From Phymatolithon calcareum (Eukaryota > Rhodophyta > Florideophyceae > Hapalidiales): a stretch of DNA of 64,000 nucleotides. The stretch spans positions 2,728,001 through 2,792,000 of the forward strand of contig OZ345368.1 in assembly GCA_977006965.1 (NCBI GenBank), in the 5' to 3' direction. Positions 1-10,272 of the stretch are shown here, in pieces. Position 1 is the stretch's first letter, and every line of letters begins with the position of its first letter. A program made the position numbers and the translations under genes. The notes beneath the pieces were generated by a model that saw nothing but the letters and a program-made list of their open reading frames with translations, searched no databases and had not been told where the DNA came from.

Positions 1-321
1 GCTTACCTTAGAGAGGCTTTTGTCTTATGTTTGATCTTCTTCTAAAACCAAAGCCTGTACAAGATTGTTGGGACCTGGGCTCAACCTCTCCTGACTTTCC
101 TTCTGCGATTCAGTACAGGCTCTCTTCGTCCTCCCAGCACTCTGTGAGGATCTTGCTGAATAGTATGTGTTCATCTAAGGCTTCTTCTGTTCCCAGTCTG
201 TTTCCTCCTTCGACTTCGTATCCCGTCAGCGAGCGTTCAAGAGTCTTCATATGCCCTCCAGCTCCGGTGCCGAATTTTCTGCCATGCTCGTAGACACCTG
301 TGAGAACCTATAACATGTACA

Positions 322-1864
322 CTACAGCAAGAGCTGCCTGTGATTCATCTGGGGGACCATGAGGTTTGCTGGCAATTCTCTTGCCTTGTTGTTTGTAATC
401 TTCGTTTTCCTCTTCGATTCGAGACGACCTTTTACAATTGTCAAAATTTTTAATGAAACAGTTTCCGAAGACTGGATTATTTTGATGTTCTGTACAGCTT
501 TGCGAAACTGCTCCATCGTCTCCATCGCCGCCATATCTTTCCTCATAGATTGCAATGCAGCTATATATCTGCTTTCATGCGGTTCATCTAAATACATTCG
601 TTCTTTCACATTTGTCCTTTTCAGCATTTCGAAGGCCAAGACTTCTCGTGAGTGGGGGACAGCTAGGATCCGGTACATGAGGCGGAGCCTTCAGTCCTTC
701 CTCGGGCCAGTGGCCCAATGCTTTACGCCCCTCTGTCTGGTCAGGGCATTAAGTGCATTGCATACTCCCAGAGTGGCTGTACTAATGCCTAGTATTCAGG
801 TATGCATTTCTGGATGCGTAGCCCTTTCTTGATTACTCCATGTTTTCGCAGCTCGTATCATACACGACAATCCTTGCCCTCTTGATGCATTATACAACTT
901 GCGGCCCTGTAACGCCTTCGGGCCCTAGGGATACTCTGAAGTACGCAACCTCTGGAACATGTGGCAGAACCTTTTTCGCGAGCTTGAATGTCTTGCCCGA
1001 TGTTTCCTCTTATTCAAGAATTTCGTTATGCTCCCGTTTAGCGTTCCATGTCATTACTCGCTCTTATTCCCAATGGGCAGCTACATCGAGCAGGCCTTGA
1101 AATGCAGCGAGTGATTTCGCAGAAAGAAGAAAGTTGTCTTCGCAGAGAATAGCAGGAAGTTCAGCCCAGGCGCTGGGTACTGCGCTTATAAAGTAAGTTA
1201 CAATATTTTATTGCAGACTAAGTTGGCAACTAGGTTCCCCTAGTTTCATCTCGCGCTCCTGTCTCATGCGCTGGTACGGTCCGCCGGACTCCTACTCAGG
1301 GGTCGGGCCCAGTGGTCCGTCAGCCTGTTCATAGCTTCTTCTACAGCACTCTTCCAGTCCCGTTTCCATGTGACCTTCATCAGGGTATTTAGGAGCAAAG
1401 CATGCCGCGCACCCCTTCCAGTCCATATCTCTCCCCTACTAGAATTGGGTCTCCTGTAAACTTCCCAATAAAGCACAACATTCCCACTGACTGGTGCCCA
1501 GTAATTCGGCGACCGTGCACTGCACTTCTTCCCGCACCAGTTGTTAATCGGCATACGTCCTTTAGGCACTCTTTCCCGCTCTTGCGGTCTCCACTCCTGC
1601 GCTACAGTAGCTCTTTCAGGGGTGCTGCACTGACTCCTGCCGGGTTGATAGAGTGCAAGGTGTCAAGATGTTGAAATGGCATGCACATTTCGTGCGAGAA
1701 GAGGCCCCTTTGTCTACAGTAAAATATTCCTGAGCCATAGCCGTAATCTCTTCTGCAGTTTCGCCAATAGGAGGACACGCCGTGTCTTGACTGTCCTGTA
1801 CTGTATGCATGCCTTGGAGAGCACAAAATCTTTTTCTCAGATTCTTTCGGAGCCATTCAGGCAC
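322..1864 (-). pseudogene. Decayed Ty1/copia-like retrotransposon relic
   Basis: No intact gene is present. On the minus strand short frames appear in copia order. Around 1413-1506 the translation resembles the end of a copia integrase core: a YWA motif, an aliphatic stretch, then a WTG motif 20-odd residues on, as in the family's 'YWAEA...NR.P...P.E.WTG' block. Further 3' (322-678) a frame with KAREL near its end resembles the start of a copia reverse transcriptase (KARLVA). Several frame changes are needed to connect these pieces and there is no catalytic core. The match is by eye and weak; it could be another degenerate coding region. I see nothing clear in 1-321. Confidence 0.4.
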
Positions 1865-3135
1865 GACCCAAGATGTCGCACTAAGGGCCCTGCCCGCTTA
1901 TATCATACGTTCTGTGAACTCATCCATTACTTTCTATTGGGCAACATAATGATTAAAACGTTGGGCTAGGTATGTATTGGCTGTTACCGCCGATGATTGC
2001 GGTGTTGTCCACGTGGTCTAATTAGACAACAATGACAACGAGTGCAGTATCATAGCTACAACAGTTGCGTGCTGAACGTCTATTCTACTCTGTTGTATGA
2101 TACCCTGCAGGATTTGAAAGGAATGAGGGCAAGTCTATTTTTTTAAAAAACAAATTTTAAAAAATAAACTTGCCATCACATCATGAAACCCTAATTTAGT
2201 TTTATGTGTTACTGTAGTTTTTTTTTCCAAAGTGCGGACTTCTGCAAGAGCAGAGCGTGTTGGGTTCTGCTGACGATGATATCATCGATCCACAGATATT
2301 TGTGGATCTGGCACTGTCACCTTTTTACAGTACAGTATGTGCGTAAGCATGCGTGCTGCAGCACGAAAAAAGGTTACCAATTGACGGTGTTGCTGTATAC
2401 ATACACCTATGATACACGTAGAGATATTACCGTATCAGATTCTGGTTGCATGGGGCGGAATCAGGTATGATATGATACGCAATACTGTTCATATGAAGAA
2501 GTTCGTCAAAAAATTGCACAAATATCAATAATATTTTCTTAATTTCAATTCATTCATTTATCCAGATTTGGGGAGTGGAGTTTAACCACGTTGGTTCCAG
2601 CGTGGAGGGCAGAAGAAGACAGCGGGACTGCACAGCACGGCGCCGTGTTGTTTTGGGACGGCGCTTTGCGAATGTCGATTAAACCGCATGAAAGACCCCA
2701 CGTGTAGCGCGCCGTGTACGCCGACGACTTCTGAGTGGGCGGCTGAGGGAGTCGTTTTTTTCCCGCCCGGCGATGCAATGTCATTGGTGATCGAATTAGT
2801 GTGGGTTTCTTTCAAAAATGTTTGAAAATTGCGATCAGTGCGCGTGGAATCTCGGCAGGCACGACCCGCGCGATGCGTCTGCTGCGCCGCTGCATCGCAC
2901 GTATCATACGCGAGCCTCGCACCCTCCCAACTGTCCCCGAACTCTCGACCGCCGCTCCACATTCGCAACGTTGCCCAACACCACTACACTTTCTCGCTGC
3001 CGCACACCACCGCCTCACGCAACGAACAAACTCCACTTCGCACCACCTTGACATTCACTTCCTTGACCGCGCTTCCTCCCCTTCGCGTCGAACGCAACCA
3101 TCTGGAAGAAGGTCGCCGCCGGAGGAACGCCCTCA
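1865..3135. other. Intergenic region upstream of SIN3
   Basis: About 1.27 kb with no convincing gene. It holds an AT-rich inverted repeat near 2128-2174. GC content rises from about 2,560 towards the SIN3 start, which fits a GC-rich promoter/5'UTR. I see no clear TATA box. The overlapping short frames at 2800-3270 on both strands are compositional by-products. Confidence 0.5.
2128..2174. repeat. Small AT-rich inverted repeat
   Basis: Left arm 2128-2145 (starting GGCAAGTCTATTTTT) is nearly the reverse complement of right arm 2157-2174 (ending AAACTTGCC), with one or two mismatches. The centre is only A and T runs. It could be a tiny foldback element or a hairpin in an untranslated region. Confidence 0.5.
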
Positions 3136-6100
3136 ATGGAGGGTTTTCACGGCTGGCCGAAGCGTGAACGACATGGTAATCCAAATCCATCTGCCCCTCC
3201 GCAAACCGCTCCGCTCGGTCCCGGTTTCGACTCCCTCCGTCGCCCGACTGCCGCTCCTCTCCGTCCCCCGTTAGGGCCGCCCGCCGGTGCCTACACCTAC
3301 CCCCCGCATCCGGGCGCTTACGACCCGACGAAGAAGGAACCCGGTCGCGACCAAGATCCCCGCCATGGTCACCAAATGTCGCACGCCCTTCCGCATCCAC
3401 ACTCCCATGCTCTCCCCCACGCGCATCACGCACTGTACGCCGGTCTCCCGCCGCCCATGCCGGCCGGCTATTATGCCCCCCCGCCCCCGACCTACCCGTC
3501 GGCACCGTCCGGGTCGTACGGAATGGACTACAGCCCATATCGTCCTCCACCGCCTTTGCCACCGCCACCGTCCCGCGACCGTGCGGGACAGATCAAAGGA
3601 ATCATTGCCGCCCCGTCGCTCGTACACCCGCCTCATCCACACAGACGGCAACTCTTTCAGCCCTCCCGGGAGCCACCGCAGGATGCGCGTCCTCCGCCCT
3701 CGCGTCTTGGCCCGCCGCCACAGGGACCCCCGTTGCCGGGGCCGCCGCATCCGGGAAGGATGCATCCTGCTCCTCATCAACAGCAGCAGCAGCAGCAGGT
3801 TTCTGCACCGTTGCAGGCGATGCACGCACCTAAGACTCACTCACCGGCGCAACATCCCGTTTCTCAGCCGCCGTCTGTGCCGCAACAGTCGGCCGCACAA
3901 CGCCTTCCTTCTCATGTTTCTGCATCGTCGCGCCCCATACAGGCAAGCCACCAAATGGGCATGCCTGTCGGGCCTTCCGCTCGTATGCCGCAGAGGCAAG
4001 AGCCAGTTCATGAAGAAAGTCAGGTTGTGGGAAGCACCGCTGGTGGCTCAAGGGTCGTCATGGTCACGTCGGATCCGCAAGGCTCCCAGGCGGCAGCCGT
4101 GGCTGCAAACGAGAGAAGTGGCGGTCAGTATCGCCAACTCAAAGTGGAGGATGCTCTTATGTATTTGGAGCAGGTGAAAAGCCAATTTGCAGAGCATCCG
4201 GCTGTGTATAACCAGTTTCTTGATATTATGAAGGAATTCAAAGCGCAGTCGATTGACACTGCTGAGGTCATTCGTCGAGTGAGTAATCTATTTCAAGGAC
4301 ATCGCGCACTCATCCTAGGGTTTAATACCTTCCTCCCGCCGGGTTATAAGATCGAATTGAGAGACGATCCTGCGACAGGTTGTATTACTACCGGCTTCTC
4401 CGCTCCTGGTGGAACATTTTCTACACTTGCGGAGGGGAATGCGCCCCGCCCGAGTGACATGAATCAGTCGATGAACATGCGATCGTCTGTTGGTCACTCC
4501 ATAACACCTGTCTCGATGCATCACCAGCAGCAATCTCATCCAGTCCAATCGCATCCCGTACTGCAAAATCACCAGCCAATTCCTCATCAAATGCATCAAG
4601 TGCATCCGGGACACTCCTCGCACCAGGCGCAGGTCGTCGCACATGCGGAGGCCCAGGCTCGTGCGCAACAGGCACAGGCCGCACAGGCCCAAGCGCAGGC
4701 TCGCGCCGCCGAGGCCCAGGCTTCGCTAGTCGCTGCGGTCCAGCGTCCACCGCAGCAGATGGACGCTCACGATCAAGGCCGCATCCAGCAGCGCCCGTCC
4801 CTTCATGGAGCCATGCAGTCGGCTGTACCGATCAGTGCAGGTCATCCGGTAGACGTGAAGCCGACAATTGCATGTGCTGGCAACGATGGTGCTGTATCTG
4901 CTCTAGCCGGTGGATTTGGTTCTCCAACGACAGCAGCAGCCACTGAAGCTGGGAAGCCCATTGAATTTGATCAAGCTGTGACATATGTGAACAAGATCAA
5001 AAGCCGTTTCATTGAGGATGAAGCTGTCTACAAGCGTTTCTTGGACATTTTGCAGACATACCAGAAGGAACAGCGCACGATCAAGCAGGTTTACAAGCAG
5101 GTGTCTGAACTCTTCAGAGACCATAACGATCTTTTGGATGAGTTTTCGCACTTTTTGCCTGAAGCCCCGCAGCCTGGCGGCAATCGTGCCACTGAGCATC
5201 ACACCACAATGTCGGCCGGGGCGCCAGCCAAGGGACGTCCAAGTCAACAACGGCAACGCGAATTTGACCAGTCTATGATGAACTTCCAACCGCCGGGTGG
5301 TGGTCGAACTGGGTATCCGTCAATTCCTATCGGGCAGCAGCTGGACTACAGACAAAAGTTGAAAGGTCTGGGCACTGGGCAAATGTCAAAATCTGGAGGC
5401 TCACTTGGTAAGAAAAACACCGCGTCATCAGATGGAACGAAGAAGACTCGGCGTGGAGGGAGCTCGTCAAAGAGGGGACTGGACAGAGATGGAAAGACTG
5501 TCGGACTCTCTGTAGGAGACGAAGAGCTCTCGGAACCTCCCGCAGTAGAGATGGAGTTTTTCGAAGAGCTGCGGAAACAGCTTGGCGAAGAGGGAAAACT
5601 TTTGTATACAGAGATTATCAAGAGCCTTTCGCTCGTGTCGCAGGAAATCATCTGCGCCGAAGAACTTCTTCGACTCATTGACAGTATTCTTACAGACCGC
5701 CAATATTTCTCCCAGGCCTTTCGCATGTTTATCAACCATGCCGACCCTCATGCTGCGGAACATGCTCTTGCCATGTTGCGCCGAGGTCCTATTGATGCGA
5801 TTGCTGGAAACGCGGATGAAGGGGGGAAGAACGCCGGCGGGAAACTAAATCCGATGTATGCAAACCGGCCACTATCACAAGTTTGCCGTGAGTTTGGCGA
5901 AAAGTTGCCTGACTCGGAGGGATACGCTTCATATCCTGCCGATCTTGGCGGCGTTCAGTGCTCCGGCATGACCGATGCTGATCGACAGGTTTTAAATTTC
6001 ACTTGCGTCGCCAATGGCCGTCACGGACCTTTGAATCTTCTAGACAGTGACATGCAACCCAATGCGCCGATGCGTTACGTTTCCGTGCAAACCGCAGTTT

Positions 6101-7752
6101 CGAAGCTCGCCCTCCCTCGGCAGCCGTCAGGCGCTACAGTTAATGCACCAGGGTATGTCGATGGACCTCGAAGCCCGACCACAGTGCTCAATGCAGACGG
6201 TTATCAACCACCACATACTATTGAGGATCAGCGCGTGGAGCTTGATGTGCTGATTGCGTGTGCGGATTCTGTCATGAAAAAGCTGGAACGCATCGCAGCT
6301 GGAGACAAGATTTTGTTGAATTCAGTGGACACCCGACCAATCGAGTTGATCTACAAGGAGGCGTACGGCGATATATCGGAGCTTCTCAGATGTAATCCTC
6401 AAGGTGCGGCGCCGCTCATCCTTACGCGCTTGCAGGAGCGACATAAGGAATGGATGGAAGCTCGGAAACGAATGGAGGAAATTTGGCGTACACACCGGTT
6501 TAGCAGTGCTGCGGCGGCAGGCGACGCGCCGAAAAAATGGACTCGCTCCGAACTCGTGGCCGAACTGGCCCCAAGGAAGGGAGCCGCCATGGACGTCGAC
6601 AGAGGTCAACAGAACGAAATTCGTGCCAGAGTGCTTGCTGGCGAGGAAAATCGAGAACTAGTACTGGACCTGTTGTGGTATATTCTGGAATGGGTTGTGG
6701 ACACAGTGGAGGAAGCGGAGGCAAGTGTGATTGTCGTGAACAGGATTTATTCTCTGTTTATCGAAGGAAGAAGTGCGAACGGATGGTTCATTGCGGACGA
6801 ACATTTGTACACGTTTGTGCGGCTTCTTGGAGCGGTGTCGGAGCGCGTGGATTATGTTCTCCGACACAACCACAATGGGACAGCAGTCAAGAAAACATCA
6901 CAGGCACTCAAGGACCTGCTCTCCGGGGCACTGACGGCCGTGGCGTTTGAACAGCATTGTAAATCGACGTACGGGGAAGATCAGGGCTGGCAATTGCTGT
7001 TGGCAGACATGGGGGTCATCCTCAAACGCTTTGGAAATGCGGCAAGCAAAATGCCGAATCGAAGTCTCGCTCTTGATATGTTGACTCAAGCGGAGCAGAA
7101 AGTTGGTGTCAAGCGTGTAGACACGAAGGAAGAACTTGAGGAGGTGGGGGAAAAGAAGGAGAATGCGATGGACGTCGAGAACAAGAAAGAGGAAGTGAAG
7201 AAGAATTCCGGAGAAGATGGAACGAAGATGACCGATGATGTGGACGTTATGGAGATTGATGACACCAGGAATGTTGCCCAAGGCAAGGTGGACGAAAAGA
7301 ATGATGCAACGTTGTCCGATATGGAGTACATAAGGGACTGCATGCGAAGGACAGAAGATTGCAAATGCGAAATGTTCCGGGTGGATTTCATGAGCAAACT
7401 TGTCCATGGCAAGCCAGAAACGCAAGTCACTCTATCCCACATGATGCGGTACACTGCGTCGCAGCACCCTCGGCTAGATGAAATGGAGGAAGCTTCAGAA
7501 GGAGACAGTAAGGTTGTGAAGAAGCCATCGTCCCTGTATATGCGATATGTTGAAAAGAGGTCTCGCAAACGCGCAGCAATAGAGCGACAGCAAGGTGTGA
7601 TTCCGAAGGTGATTAGCTCAAATGGGCTCGACATCCGCTATGACATTGAGAATGGGCAGCGAATTTACGTGTCGGGAACGGAGGACTTTGTTTTCAGATT
7701 TGATTCACGGACGAGGAAGAAGAGACGTGTGGTGACCGTCGGAAAAGATTAA
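3136..7752 (+). CDS. SIN3: SIN3-type transcriptional co-repressor
   Basis: Scaffold of histone deacetylase co-repressor complexes; nuclear. The 1,538-residue frame has no intron. Residues 1-330 are Pro/His/Gln-rich and low complexity. PAH1 begins near residue 335 (LKVEDALMYLEQ) and ends in FLPPG; PAH2 begins near 609 (IEFDQAVTYVNKIK) and ends in FLPEA; a divergent PAH3 lies near 806-870. The HDAC-interaction region follows at about 905-1115, with an EDQRVELD block like the family's EDERFELD core. The C-terminal region carries an acidic/Lys-rich linker. PAH spacing and order fit fungal, plant and animal SIN3. The ATG at 3136 opens the long frame and two stops (TAATAA) close it. I see no break. 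Identification is strong; the boundary of PAH3 is less sure. Confidence 0.95.
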   Translation: MEGFHGWPKRERHGNPNPSAPPQTAPLGPGFDSLRRPTAAPLRPPLGPPAGAYTYPPHPGAYDPTKKEPGRDQDPRHGHQMSHALPHPHSHALPHAHHALYAGLPPPMPAGYYAPPPPTYPSAPSGSYGMDYSPYRPPPPLPPPPSRDRAGQIKGIIAAPSLVHPPHPHRRQLFQPSREPPQDARPPPSRLGPPPQGPPLPGPPHPGRMHPAPHQQQQQQQVSAPLQAMHAPKTHSPAQHPVSQPPSVPQQSAAQRLPSHVSASSRPIQASHQMGMPVGPSARMPQRQEPVHEESQVVGSTAGGSRVVMVTSDPQGSQAAAVAANERSGGQYRQLKVEDALMYLEQVKSQFAEHPAVYNQFLDIMKEFKAQSIDTAEVIRRVSNLFQGHRALILGFNTFLPPGYKIELRDDPATGCITTGFSAPGGTFSTLAEGNAPRPSDMNQSMNMRSSVGHSITPVSMHHQQQSHPVQSHPVLQNHQPIPHQMHQVHPGHSSHQAQVVAHAEAQARAQQAQAAQAQAQARAAEAQASLVAAVQRPPQQMDAHDQGRIQQRPSLHGAMQSAVPISAGHPVDVKPTIACAGNDGAVSALAGGFGSPTTAAATEAGKPIEFDQAVTYVNKIKSRFIEDEAVYKRFLDILQTYQKEQRTIKQVYKQVSELFRDHNDLLDEFSHFLPEAPQPGGNRATEHHTTMSAGAPAKGRPSQQRQREFDQSMMNFQPPGGGRTGYPSIPIGQQLDYRQKLKGLGTGQMSKSGGSLGKKNTASSDGTKKTRRGGSSSKRGLDRDGKTVGLSVGDEELSEPPAVEMEFFEELRKQLGEEGKLLYTEIIKSLSLVSQEIICAEELLRLIDSILTDRQYFSQAFRMFINHADPHAAEHALAMLRRGPIDAIAGNADEGGKNAGGKLNPMYANRPLSQVCREFGEKLPDSEGYASYPADLGGVQCSGMTDADRQVLNFTCVANGRHGPLNLLDSDMQPNAPMRYVSVQTAVSKLALPRQPSGATVNAPGYVDGPRSPTTVLNADGYQPPHTIEDQRVELDVLIACADSVMKKLERIAAGDKILLNSVDTRPIELIYKEAYGDISELLRCNPQGAAPLILTRLQERHKEWMEARKRMEEIWRTHRFSSAAAAGDAPKKWTRSELVAELAPRKGAAMDVDRGQQNEIRARVLAGEENRELVLDLLWYILEWVVDTVEEAEASVIVVNRIYSLFIEGRSANGWFIADEHLYTFVRLLGAVSERVDYVLRHNHNGTAVKKTSQALKDLLSGALTAVAFEQHCKSTYGEDQGWQLLLADMGVILKRFGNAASKMPNRSLALDMLTQAEQKVGVKRVDTKEELEEVGEKKENAMDVENKKEEVKKNSGEDGTKMTDDVDVMEIDDTRNVAQGKVDEKNDATLSDMEYIRDCMRRTEDCKCEMFRVDFMSKLVHGKPETQVTLSHMMRYTASQHPRLDEMEEASEGDSKVVKKPSSLYMRYVEKRSRKRAAIERQQGVIPKVISSNGLDIRYDIENGQRIYVSGTEDFVFRFDSRTRKKRRVVTVGKD

Positions 7753-8156
7753 TAATCCTCGTGGGATGGCCGGATTTGCATCCGAGTCTCATTCTCGGCG
7801 CTTCGGAGAAGCTACAGCGGCTGTAAATGAACTGGAAAGAGGAGAAATGTTTGCGGGATTCATGCTGCTCGACGGCGACGCGGAGGGAACGCACTCATGC
7901 TCTGCGCGGACAAGTATGACAGGAAGCTCGAGAAAGTGGGACGAACTGGCTAACGGAGGACTTCCCTCAGGCGCCACGCAAGGGACAGTTAGGGTTCGCT
8001 GCGTGCGTATCGTCGGAGAAGCTTGGGAAGGTTGAGGGTGGTTCTGTAATTCCAGTCTGTCGCTAGAGACTGTTGGCTTAGGAAAACACTCAGAGGGCGC
8101 TTATGTAAACATATTCACGCTAATTTGGCTTGCGGCATAGATTCACTCGGCTACTA
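7753..8156. other. SIN3 3' flank, merging into array-type spacer
   Basis: No gene is supported. From about 7990 to 8156 the sequence is recognisably related to the DNA just downstream of the second and third 665-aa genes (13,950-14,075 and 19,755-19,880); shared stretches include GGGAAGG and the GGCTACTA/CAGCTACTA end. This is therefore the 3' flank of the first array gene, separated from it by the transposon at 8157. An 89-codon frame at 7766-8035 looks like 3'UTR. Confidence 0.5.
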
Positions 8157-8214
8157 GTGTCTATTTGACGGAAATTTTCCCTCAATTGAGGGGCACTTTT
8201 CCCTCAATTGAGGG
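8157..8214 (+). repeat. Left terminal inverted repeat with two palindromic boxes
   Basis: 14-bp perfect TIR followed by two CCCTCAATTGAGGG palindromes spaced 22 bp apart. The right end has the same parts at tighter spacing (19 bp). Such paired palindromes at transposon ends usually bind the transposase; that role is inferred. Confidence 0.8.
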
Positions 8215-8226
8215 AATAAGATTCAA

Positions 8227-8520
8227 TTAATTTTTTGCACATGAAAGCTTCTCGCTATCAAGCGCATCAACAGCGCCAAGCTCATAGAGGTCTTCAGCAT
8301 GCATAGTGAAGAAGTTCCTAACAGTAGAAGTGTCGCTAATGTATATTGTGGCACTATCAAGCGCATTACATGGGGAGCACACAATGGTCGAGGTCTTGCA
8401 TTTTCAAGCTCTGCAGTTGTTTTGCACAACAAAAGTAGTCATCATGACCTCTGCAGTCATCCTTTTATTTTTCTTAGGGTAACGTGGCGTCCAACACTGC
8501 TCTCGAATGCAAATGTACGC
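8227..8520 (-). pseudogene. Degenerate C-terminal coding fragment inside the 8157 element
   Basis: One minus-strand frame reads about 95 codons of protein-like sequence with a single internal TGA, ending at a TAA at 8227-8229 just inside the left TIR. Residue use (paired Cys, acidic C-terminus with EDLYELGAVDALDSEKL) looks coding rather than random. It is probably the tail of the element's own protein. Further fragments in other frames continue to about 10,020. The family is not recognised. Confidence 0.4.
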
Positions 8521-10097
8521 TCTGGGGCGACTGAACATCGACAAGTAATGCGCGTGTCAAATGCTCTCGATGAGCTTCTCGCCCGGCACTTCACAAAACC
8601 TTCGCTGCGTCATGTGCTGCCGGCACTCTGCATGGGCACCAGAGAATAACAGCCAGCTAACAACCTAGAAAATCGCCAGAAGAGTTAGATGACCCCTATG
8701 AACTATAGGCGCACTGTTGAATCTCTGCAGAGTCAGGACTCACCAAGTATGAATCCGCAGATGCAATGCGCCTTATACCGACATACGCGGCCACAAGGCA
8801 GCACAGAACTGCCATTACGTGGGCCATCTCGCCTTCAAAATCTCTTTGACACAGTGTGCTTTCTGTGGTCCTTCATGGGATCGACTGAATCTTGACCGAG
8901 CGACCAGCGGTACTGCACAGAATACATGTCGCCTAATTCACTTGATTGCACTCTTAAAGAAATCAATCGGAGGTATTCGGCCACGTCATCCCAGTTTTTA
9001 AAGAAGAAGGGCCGGGAAATATTTCTTCGGCCTGGTAGACTTCCAGAAAGCGCTCTCAGCGCCGAACTCAGCTTTTGCCATGAGGACGAGTATTTCGAAA
9101 AACCTAATAGGCTCTGTCAGTGTAGTCTCTTTTCGACCCTTTCTTCTTAGCTTAACGGACGTCCAAGCAGCAAGTTTTCCCAGGTAACTTGGGGACACAT
9201 CGTCACCACGCAATCGTACTTCGAATGAAGTCCAGTACCACAGTTCTCGGATAAGAAGTCTCCGTTTAGAGTGCGAAGTTTCTAAAACTAAGAGGAAAAT
9301 CGTCCCTAGAACGGACATAGAACTTTCCGGTTGTACCTTGGCACCCAATGAGCGCTAGTATTCGGCTCGCGCTCGGGCGTGATGGCATCAAGTTCGCGGT
9401 GCGATGATTGGTCCCAAGGGCCCTGTAAGACTTCGGCGAGAGAGCTCGGAAGAGGGCGTTTAGAGCTTCTGAAGGTTGTCTCGAAGTCTGTGTGCCCTTC
9501 TGAGGAGCATGTGATCGCGACTGTAGACGATAAACAGGCGTTTTGCGATGAAGATGGGCAAAGATGATCACTGTAAGCAGACCTGGGCGATACCGCGCTT
9601 TTGCCTGTGTTGGCTCGGTTCAAGCTGCTCAGCGTCTGGAATGTCATCGTTAGCGTTCTTTGCCTTGACGTTGACAATACTGACTGTCTTAATCGTAGTC
9701 TTCTTCAAAGGATGACGAATTAAGACCCATTTCACGCAATGTGACATGCTCGCGCGACCATTGATTTTTTCCCCGAGTACATTCTGAACCATACCACCCA
9801 TCGTTTTTGACTTCGAAAAGGCTCCGCGTAGTCTGGAGCACTCTGCGAGACCGTTTACCGATGCTGCCTTGGTGTGTACTGATGTACCGACCGCGCGCGG
9901 GCGGTGTTTTTCTCCTGGAATGGCAGGTCTGGTACTTCTGAGCGGCCAACATATTTTCGTTGCTAGCGCCGAACGAAGCGAATTTAAGGTAGTATTGTGG
10001 GTACTCCTCGAACAGAACATAAGCCAGGCTTTACGAATATGGCATGAGCGATCTGTTTCGAATTTGTTTTATGGATTTTTTCGAGCTTTCAAATCGC

Positions 10098-10148
10098 CCC
10101 TCAATTGAGGGAAATACCCTCAATTGAGGGGGTTCGTCAAATAGACAC
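10098..10148 (-). repeat. Right terminal inverted repeat with two palindromic boxes
   Basis: Mirror of the left end: palindromes at 10098-10111 and 10117-10130, then the reverse complement of the 14-bp TIR at 10135-10148. Confidence 0.8.
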
Positions 10149-10272
10149 TAGAGGTAGTTTTGTAGAAAATTAGTTAGTTTACGATTGTTCAAGCAGAGTC
10201 GTTTCCAAGGTGCGTATTCCCTATTCAAGGGACATCAATTACTTGTTATGGACGTTCTCATGCTCGTTCAAT

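Larger units (their letters stand above)
8157..10148 (-). mobile_element. TA-flanked TIR DNA transposon (Tc1/mariner-like target), degenerate
   Basis: GTGTCTATTTGACG at 8157-8170 is the exact reverse complement of 10135-10148, and TA lies outside each end (8155-8156, 10149-10150). Inside each terminus are two copies of the palindrome CCCTCAATTGAGGG (8179-8192, 8201-8214; 10098-10111, 10117-10130). The corresponding site downstream of array genes 2 and 3 reads CTACTA with no element and so acts as an empty site, supporting a TA duplication. Pieces of a minus-strand coding sequence lie inside, in several frames with stops. I could not recognise a DDE/D transposase. A 4-bp CTAG duplication is the alternative reading. 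Confidence 0.75.

Noticed and set aside
2984-3840. Long antisense and alternate frames over the 5' part of SIN3.
   Set aside because: They are by-products of the GC-rich, low-complexity Pro/His/Gln coding sequence. No domain, and the SIN3 frame explains the region.
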